64,000 nt of DNA from Paracholeplasma manati (GTDB lineage: Bacteria > Bacillota_I > Bacilli_A > Acholeplasmatales > UBA5453). The stretch's first letter is position 1, and each line of letters opens with the position of its first letter. Both the position numbers and the translations under genes were made by a program. Below, one piece after another: positions 41,765 to 49,400 of this stretch. The notes below the pieces were generated by a model. That model did not search any database, had not been told where the DNA came from, and saw only the letters and a program-made list of their open reading frames with translations. The stretch spans positions 1 through 64,000 of the forward strand of contig NZ_JAOVQM010000003.1 of the NCBI RefSeq assembly GCF_025742995.1, in the 5' to 3' direction.

Positions 41765-43594
41765 TTATCTACACTGAATGATGAGATAACTGTAACCCGG
41801 GACTTCAAAAGTATCGCCAATGACATTCAAATGGGTCTCAATGTTGATGCCTTGAAGTGGTTTTGGTAATACCACGATATGAGCCTGTTCATCGCTGTTA
41901 AGGATGAATATGAGTTTTTCTTGACCCGTTTTTTCAAACACGATGGTTTGATTTAAATCATCATAGGTCACCCATCTGAAATCGGATGAACCAAAGGCAG
42001 TGTATTTTTTACGCCAGTCAATCAACTGTTTGATGCGTGATTTAAAGTTCAAATCTTGTTTGGATTCGTCCCAAATCATACAACGTCTGTTATCCGGGTC
42101 ATGATCACCAGTAAGACCAATCTCACCACCATAATATATGGTTGGGGTACCTGGAAACGCAAACATGAATAGATAGCTTAAGAATGCCAAGTCTTTGTTT
42201 TCTTTAGAACGGTGTAAAATACGACCTGTATCGTGAGAATCTACCAGGTTAAACATATTTTCAGTGATTTGTTGTGGGTAAGAAACCAGTAATTTATTGG
42301 TTAAGCGAACGAGTTCGGAAGCGGGAATTCTTGGGATATTGACATCATGGCCAAAGAATTGCCAAATCAAATAGATGAGTTCATAGTTCATGACAGTGTC
42401 GATTTGATCCCCGCCCAACCATGGGAATGAATAATCCCAGTTTTCGCCAAAGATGAACGCATCTTTCTTGGCTTGTTTGACGGTTTGTCTAAAGGCACGC
42501 CAGAAATCATGAGAGACCTCATTGGACACATCTAAACGCCAACCATCAATATCGTATGATTCAATCCAGTATTTCGCAACCTCGAGTAAATGCTGTCTAG
42601 CCAGTGGGTCTTCGGTATTCCATTTAGGCATATAAGGGGTGAAAGCGAATGTATGGTAATTTGGAATCAAACCACGGTGATAGATGGGTTTGCCTTTCGC
42701 ATTCAGCTCAAAATTGAGCATCGGTTCGTCTTTAACGAAGAAACTGTTGTAGTACTTAGAAGCTTTACCATGCTTGACCACGTCTTGGAAGAAGGGGTGG
42801 TCATACCCACAGTGGTTGAATACGGCGTCTAATACCACACGAATGCCACGTTTGTGGGATTCGTTTACCAAACGTTTAAAATCATCGTTGGTACCAAAAT
42901 CAGGGTCGATTTGGAAATAATCGGTGGTATCGTATTTGTGCGCACTCGGGGATTTAAAGATGGGTGTAAAATAAATCCCTGTAATACCAAGGTCTACCAA
43001 ATAATCCAAGGATTCGATGATGCCTTCGATGTTACCACCAAAGAACATATGGTTGGTCACTTTTTCGGCTGGGTCACCCCAAGCATGTGTGGGTTGATTG
43101 GTCGCGTTTTGGCTGCGTCTAAAACGCTCAGGGAAGATTTCATACCAAATGGTGTCTTTTACCCAACTTGGTATGGAAATCACATCGACTTCATTTAAAA
43201 ATGGAAAGTTGAAATAGTTGAATAGGTTGTATTTTTTCTTTTGATTGGTATCGGTGCTTAAATCATAGGTCTCTCTAACCCCATAAAGATAGTGATCGTC
43301 TAAAACAAACGCGTATTTGATGCGTTTGTGTTCAGGTTTTATGGCTAAAAAGTAGTAATCGTATTCATGATCTGAGAAACGTTTAATCATCTCTAAATCA
43401 TTGGCCGATTCTTTTTTCCAAACCCAGTGAAGTTGTGCTTCATCGATGGGTTCATAACGGAAAGGATCCCCATAAACCAACTTCACAGATTGAAAGTCAT
43501 CATGGGCAGTTCTTAACCAAATATGGAGTGTATTGGCATCATAAGCATAAGCCATTTCGGATTTGCTTTTATGGAGTAGTGCATCTTTATTCAT
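41765..43594 (-). CDS. GH13 neopullulanase/cyclomaltodextrinase-like alpha-glycosidase
   Basis: 609 residues from the ATG at 43594. A GTG at 43606 is in frame, but GAGG is placed for the ATG. N-terminal CBM34-like domain (~1-120), then GH13_20 barrel: VVLDAVFNHCG, DGWRLDVSNEV (nucleophile Asp), FIFGENWDY (acid/base Glu), LVDSHDTGR. No signal peptide, so it is cytoplasmic and acts on imported maltodextrins or cyclodextrins. It is divergent from the oligo-glucosidase gene and shares its control region. Confidence 0.9.
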   Translation of the reverse strand: MNKDALLHKSKSEMAYAYDANTLHIWLRTAHDDFQSVKLVYGDPFRYEPIDEAQLHWVWKKESANDLEMIKRFSDHEYDYYFLAIKPEHKRIKYAFVLDDHYLYGVRETYDLSTDTNQKKKYNLFNYFNFPFLNEVDVISIPSWVKDTIWYEIFPERFRRSQNATNQPTHAWGDPAEKVTNHMFFGGNIEGIIESLDYLVDLGITGIYFTPIFKSPSAHKYDTTDYFQIDPDFGTNDDFKRLVNESHKRGIRVVLDAVFNHCGYDHPFFQDVVKHGKASKYYNSFFVKDEPMLNFELNAKGKPIYHRGLIPNYHTFAFTPYMPKWNTEDPLARQHLLEVAKYWIESYDIDGWRLDVSNEVSHDFWRAFRQTVKQAKKDAFIFGENWDYSFPWLGGDQIDTVMNYELIYLIWQFFGHDVNIPRIPASELVRLTNKLLVSYPQQITENMFNLVDSHDTGRILHRSKENKDLAFLSYLFMFAFPGTPTIYYGGEIGLTGDHDPDNRRCMIWDESKQDLNFKSRIKQLIDWRKKYTAFGSSDFRWVTYDDLNQTIVFEKTGQEKLIFILNSDEQAHIVVLPKPLQGINIETHLNVIGDTFEVPGYSYLIIQCR

Positions 43595-43631
43595 AGGAAA
43601 CCTCACTTTAGTGTATTCTTTACACTTCTAT

Positions 43632-43637
43632 ATTATA
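43632..43637 (-). promoter_or_regulatory. -10 box of the neopullulanase gene
   Basis: TATAAT on the minus strand. The upstream palindrome at 43644-43658 lies in the -10/-35 spacer, where a repressor would block transcription. Confidence 0.5.
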
Positions 43638-43643
43638 CAAAAA

Positions 43644-43658
43644 ATTGAAACGCTTTCA
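43644..43658. promoter_or_regulatory. cre/LacI-family-like operator
   Basis: ATTGAAACGCTTTCA has TGAAA/TTTCA arms around CGC and fits the cre consensus WTGNAANCGNWNNCW with one mismatch. Likely bound by CcpA or a MalR-type regulator. Confidence 0.6.
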
Positions 43659-43671
43659 TGGATTATTTACA

Positions 43672-43685
43672 TGTAACGCATTACA
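43672..43685. promoter_or_regulatory. second palindrome in the divergent GH13 region
   Basis: TGTAACGCATTACA, arms TGTAA/TTACA around CGCA, 28 bases from the first site and about 65 bases before the plus-strand gene. Confidence 0.45.
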
Positions 43686-43751
43686 ACCTCTTTACAGACA
43701 AAAAACGGTTTTTGATGTGATATCATAATCTTGAGCATAAGGAGTGATGAT

Positions 43752-45452
43752 ATGTCATTTTACGAGAAAAAATGGTGGAAAGAAGCCATTGGATATCAAA
43801 TTTATTTACGCAGTTTTAAAGATTCAAACAATGATGGGATTGGTGACATTCCGGGCATCATTGAAAAACTCGATTACTTAAAAGATTTAGGGGTCAATCT
43901 CTTATGGATTTGCCCATTTTATAAATCACCAATGGATGACAATGGTTACGATGTCTCCGATTTTTACGACATCTCTGAAGATTATGGTACCTTAGAAGAT
44001 GCGAAAAGATTGATTCTTGAAGCCAAGAAAAGAGACATTCGCATCATCGCTGACTTGGTCATGAACCAAACCTCCGATGAACACCCATGGTTCATTGAAT
44101 CGAGAAAGTCTAAAGACAACCCATACCGTGATTACTACATTTGGCAAAAAGGAAAATTAGTCAACGGTATTGAAGTTGAACCAACCAACTGGGCTTCTTT
44201 CTTTGGTGGGTCTTGTTGGCAAAAAGATGACCTCACGGGCGAATATTACATGAAGATATTTTCGAAGAAGATGCCAGACCTCAATTGGGCAAACCCCAAT
44301 GTTCGAAAAGGCATGTTCGAGATGGCGAAATTCTGGTTGGATTTAGGGATTGATGGTTTTAGAGTGGATGCGGTCGCACACATTGCGAGAAGCACAACCT
44401 TTGAAGACTCGACCATGGAATCCAGTTCCAAATACAAACCAGACTGGCGTAAGTTTTCTAATTTACCGAAGTTACACGACTACCTCAATGAATTCAATCA
44501 AGAAGTACTTAAAGATTACGATGTCATGACCGTTGGTGAAGTCGGTGGAGGAGCTCTACCTGCAGAAGCCATCGAATACGCTGGATTACAACGCGATGAA
44601 CTCAACATGGTATTTAACTTTGACCACAACTGGTGTAATAACGTTTGGGATTTAAAGAACCCAGACGATGAAGTCATCACCAATTTAGCCCACATGAAAG
44701 ATATGTTTGAAAAGTGGCAAACCAATCTTTATGGTAAAGCATGGAATCCACTCTATTGGTTAAACCATGACCAACCACGTGTCATGAGCCAATATGGCAA
44801 TGTCAACAAACGCGTATTGTCGGGGTCAATGCTCGCCACAGCCTTATATTTTATGTGGGGTACCCCATTCATTTATCAAGGCGAAGAAATCGGGATGACC
44901 AACTACCCATTTAAGACGATTGATGATTTTAATGACGTCTCAGTCAAGAATAGTTATCAAATCGCCATATCAGAAGGTCAAGACCCAGCCCGTTATATCG
45001 GATTTACGGCACACCGTTCAAGAGACAATGCACGTACACCAATACAATGGAAGAATGCCCCATATGGCGGTTTCTCAACGGTTGAGCCATGGTTCCATGT
45101 CAATCCAAATTATCCAGAAATCAATGTGGAAGATGAAGAAAAAGACCCTAAATCCCTATTAAATTACTATAAACAAGTCCTTAAACTTAGAAAGAATCCA
45201 CGCTACAAAGATACGTTTGTCTATGGAACCTACAAACAATACTTAAGAGATGACAAGCATGTTTATGCATATTTAAGACAACATGGTGCTCAAAAAGTGT
45301 TGGTAGTTACCAATTTCTTTGATGTTGAATCGAAGGTATCCCTTGATTTTGAAATCGATCAAGTGTTGTTATCCAATTACGACGCTCATAACTACCATTT
45401 GAAGTCTTTACAATTAAAACCATACGAATCGTTCGTTGTCTTAGTGAAATAA
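43752..45452 (+). CDS. GH13 oligo-1,6-glucosidase/alpha-glucosidase
   Basis: 566 residues from the ATG at 43752, behind AAGGAGTG. KWWKEAIGYQIYLRSFKDSN is the classic N-terminus of the GH13_31 group (oligo-1,6-glucosidase, trehalose-6-phosphate hydrolase, sucrose isomerase). GFRVDAVAHI carries the nucleophile Asp, MTVGEVGG the acid/base Glu, and WLNHDQPR the third Asp. Cytoplasmic. With the divergent neopullulanase it should complete maltodextrin or isomalto-oligosaccharide breakdown. Confidence 0.92.
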   Translation: MSFYEKKWWKEAIGYQIYLRSFKDSNNDGIGDIPGIIEKLDYLKDLGVNLLWICPFYKSPMDDNGYDVSDFYDISEDYGTLEDAKRLILEAKKRDIRIIADLVMNQTSDEHPWFIESRKSKDNPYRDYYIWQKGKLVNGIEVEPTNWASFFGGSCWQKDDLTGEYYMKIFSKKMPDLNWANPNVRKGMFEMAKFWLDLGIDGFRVDAVAHIARSTTFEDSTMESSSKYKPDWRKFSNLPKLHDYLNEFNQEVLKDYDVMTVGEVGGGALPAEAIEYAGLQRDELNMVFNFDHNWCNNVWDLKNPDDEVITNLAHMKDMFEKWQTNLYGKAWNPLYWLNHDQPRVMSQYGNVNKRVLSGSMLATALYFMWGTPFIYQGEEIGMTNYPFKTIDDFNDVSVKNSYQIAISEGQDPARYIGFTAHRSRDNARTPIQWKNAPYGGFSTVEPWFHVNPNYPEINVEDEEKDPKSLLNYYKQVLKLRKNPRYKDTFVYGTYKQYLRDDKHVYAYLRQHGAQKVLVVTNFFDVESKVSLDFEIDQVLLSNYDAHNYHLKSLQLKPYESFVVLVK

Positions 45453-45478
45453 TACCCAAAACCATTGGGTATTTTTCT
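45451..45478 (+). terminator. terminator after the oligo-glucosidase gene
   Basis: AATACCCAA-AACCA-TTGGGTATT followed by TTTCTTTT. Confidence 0.8.
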
Positions 45479-45528
45479 TTTGTGGTGTATAATTTAGTTA
45501 TCTAATATAGTTAAGGTGGTTCAACCCA

Positions 45529-46281
45529 ATGAAAAAAACCATGATTGTTTATACGTTTAGCCTGTTGGTTATGCTGGTCGGTTGTAATACAAGACAACCT
45601 GTGACTGAAGTAACCCTGAATGGTACTTATGAGCTGGTGGATTTTATCAGTTCAAACATCAACATTGGTGAACCCGTTCATAATCCTTATACCGATGATT
45701 ATCAACGGGTCATCCATATCGAAGAAAACGCAGTGACCATCCGTGATATAAATTACACGAATCAAACCGAACAAGTCTATGACTATACCATCATCATGAA
45801 TTATGGGTATTACATTGACATCGAAAACGACGATACCAAATATGTTCAACGGATTTATACAGATGCTAAAGCTGGTATCCTCGAAATCATTGAAAATGAT
45901 ACAGAGACCAAACACTTCATCTTCAGTAAATACGAACAACCCGATCAAACCCTCATACCCAATGGTACCTATGAAATATACGCAGCGTTTGGTGTCGCTT
46001 ATGGACAATTGGTAAAACCGGAAGTGTGGACCCAATTTGACTTGAAAATCAACGGTTCGAAAATATCATTTATAAGACAGGTAGTTGGTGAAGCTGTAGA
46101 ACGCAGTGAAGGTAATTATCGAGGTGGCGTGATTGCGATCATGACCAATATGGGCGACCATGATGAGTATTTAGAGTATGATCCGAGTGAAAAAACGTTG
46201 ACGTATACTGAAAAATTCTACTCATTTTCACAACCCGAGCTCAATCGAGATTATTACTATATTTTTAAATTGAAATCATAA
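45529..46281 (+). CDS. unknown lipoprotein
   Basis: 250 residues. Lipobox MLVGC, lipid on Cys19. The mature part is predicted beta-rich with two similar halves: LNGTYELVDFIS... and PNGTYEIYAAFG..., each followed by a HIEENAVTI/LKINGSKIS-type strand, suggesting a duplicated lipocalin-like or META-like barrel. No family assigned. Single gene with its own TATAAT about 40 bases upstream. Confidence 0.7.
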   Translation: MKKTMIVYTFSLLVMLVGCNTRQPVTEVTLNGTYELVDFISSNINIGEPVHNPYTDDYQRVIHIEENAVTIRDINYTNQTEQVYDYTIIMNYGYYIDIENDDTKYVQRIYTDAKAGILEIIENDTETKHFIFSKYEQPDQTLIPNGTYEIYAAFGVAYGQLVKPEVWTQFDLKINGSKISFIRQVVGEAVERSEGNYRGGVIAIMTNMGDHDEYLEYDPSEKTLTYTEKFYSFSQPELNRDYYYIFKLKS

Positions 46282-46285
46282 ACAG

Positions 46286-46308
46286 TCCCCTAAAAGGGGA
46301 TTTTTTTT
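46286..46308 (+). terminator. terminator after the lipoprotein gene
   Basis: TCCCCT-AAA-AGGGGA followed by eight T. Confidence 0.85.
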
Positions 46309-46437
46309 GATTTGAAGGCCGTTTTGAGTTCAAAATGGGCAAAACAAAAAAAAAGTTGAGATTTTCAGTCATATGGATATAACTTTTTTTTAATGAGTGA
46401 TAAAATGTAATAAAGTTTAAAGATATGGGGTGATTTT

Positions 46438-49400
46438 ATGAGTTTTACTGCAGCAGAGATGTTACAGTATCTGAATTACGCAGCCTTAGGGGTGATTGGA
46501 CTCGCCATGTTCTGGGGGTTCATCCAAGGTTTTTACAAATCCACCTTCTTTCTTATTTGGACTGTAGGCATTTTAGTCGTTGGTTTCTTCACGATTCCGA
46601 TGCTCGCCGGCATGGTCATGAAAGTAGATCTTTCAGCATACCTTGCATCAGTTCCAATTCCAATAGAAGGATTGGTCATTACGAATATCCAAGATACAGC
46701 TATTAACTACTTAATCGATATGCAATCAAATCTAGCCAATGTGCTGGTGGAGGGTTCCGATGCATTGGCGTTGGTGGTTGGGGTCATTCAAATGGCCGTC
46801 AGCTTGGTGTTATTCATTCTATTGTTTATTCTGAATGCGACCGTCTTCAAATTTGTCGGTTGGATTATATGGATGATTATCAAGCCTAAAAAACGCGACA
46901 GCAATGGTCGTAAGAAGAGAAAAACATTCGTATCCCGCTTGGGTGGTGCCGGTATTGGCGCACTTAGAGGGGCGTTCTCTGTTTTACTCATTTCGTTACC
47001 GTTTGCTGCATTGGTATCTTTGAGTAGTGGTTTGGATCTCGCAACCACGGTTTCATCTGAGCCACAATATCAATTGATGTTGGTGAATGATGAACTTGTT
47101 TTAGTAGAGGTTCAACAACCGATGATGGAAACCAGTGAATTACTGGATGAAGTCAAGGCATTCTTAAGCGAATATCGTACAACTTATGTCGGTATGATTG
47201 CCGGTTATGTGAAAATCGATGAAGTCGCTTTGGACGAATATGTATTTGATGAAGTCTTCAGTGTTAGAGTTCAATCTGACAATTTAGATACACAAATCAA
47301 GTTCCGTGCTGAAATGGAAAAAGCATTGGACGCTATTGCGTTATTGGTCGAAGCCAATGGTGGATCCACCACATTTGGTGATGATTTTATTTATAATTTA
47401 GACCCTGAAACCGCCGGTGAAGTCTTTGAATTGATTACCAATTTAGACATCATTGAAGTGGTGATTCCAGTCGGACTTGAATATTTAGTCAACAGTGGCG
47501 ATTTCAACGAAATGTTGGAAGGCTATGAAGATTTATTTGAGTTAGACGATTTAAAAGCCATCGATTACATGAGAGACTTAGGTTTATTAGGCGATGTTTT
47601 TGTGAACGCATTATCTTTAGTTCAAGAACAAGCAGTCCCAATCGATGAACTCAATTATTTCTTATTTGACGGTGAAACTGTCGTATCGATTTTTGATGCG
47701 TTGGGTGAACTAGACTTGATTGAATATGGTCTACCCATTGGGTTAAACTTCTTGATTCAATCGGAAGCGGTTCAACAAACATTTACCGATTTAGGCATTA
47801 CCTCTGATGATATTACACTACCAACCGGAGAAGAGCTTCAAGCCGATTTCGCGAATATCGCCAATATTTATTTGGCGGTTCAAGCGATGGGCTTCACTTC
47901 GATGGATGATTTTAATAATTTAACCGATCCAGCTGTTTTAAATGCAGTTCCGGATCAAGCGATTGCTGATTTGTTTGACGCGATCTTCGCGTTCTCCATC
48001 ATTGAAAACAACTCATCGGTTGCCTCTGAATATATTTTCAATTTCATATCTGAAAGTTTACCACCAGAATTCCAAGGATTGATTACTTTAGCAGATATCT
48101 CTGATAACTTTAACGCCAATGAAATCACGAATTTGATTTTGTTAGCGAAAGTTGTTGTCAGCACGGGTATTTTGGATCTCGTTAATGATACGGAAAATCC
48201 AGATTACAGTGTCATTCTTTCGGATGAAAATATCGCAGCGATCGTTGCGAAAATCAGTGAAACTAATTTGATTACTTCTAAGATGAACGATGTCATCGCT
48301 CAACTCTTGGCAGGTCTCGATTTAGGTGTTACACTTGAAATTCCTAGTACCATTGACTGGGCAGCAGAATCTGGTCAAACTGAACTTACGGCGTTATTAA
48401 AAGGCGCACGTGAAATTTTAGCTTCTGACATCATTTCTGGTGATTTAAGTGCCCTTAATGACACCATGGCTGACAATCTCTCGTCCTATATTTCGGATTC
48501 TATTGTCATTCGTTATAACTTAAATGCCATCTTTGAAATGGCGCTATCTAGCCAAGAAGGCTTAAGCGATTATGAAATTGCTTTACCTGAAACTTGGGAA
48601 GATTGGACTGAAGTTGAAATCAATTCCTTGTTGAAAGCAGCCATCATCCTATCTAGCGCAGGTAGTGATCCAAATGCATTATTGGCCTTAACTGAAGCTC
48701 AAATCAATACCATAGCGAAATCCAAAGTCATCGCGAATACATTTAGAAATGTGTTCTTGACCATGGTGGATACGGGTGGCGATTTGGAAGGCATGTTGTT
48801 CGTCCCAGAAGGTTTAACTTGGTTCTCAACCGAAAATACCACTGGCGAACTTGAATACTTGTTATTAGCCCTACAATCCATCATACCTGGTGGCGACATC
48901 AATAACATCAATGTGGATTTAAATACATTAATGACTGCCGATGTCGATGCGTTACTCAGATCTAAAGTCATAGAAATGACCTTGGTTGAAACCATCGTTC
49001 CGATGATTGAAACGGGTGATTTATCGGCTTACATTTCAACCACTCTACCAAATGGTGATGACTATGTTTGGTATCAAGGTGTCGATGAAACCTATCCAGA
49101 CGGCGACCTTAAACCGTTATTAGAAGCCATTCAAGGTCTATCCGATTTAGGTATTTCATTTGATGCACTCGATTATGATGCCATCACAACTGCATTGGCG
49201 GATGAACAAGCCATCCAAGACTTAAATGATTTACTCTTATCTTCACGTGTATTACACAGTTCACTCGACAAATTATTCACTGAAGTGTTGACCACCAGTG
49301 GATTAGACGTCACCTTAGATAACAGTGACGATCCTACCTTCTGGCAAGGTACTGAATCAGAAGATGGTGAATTGATTAAATTACTCAGAGCTGTTCAATT

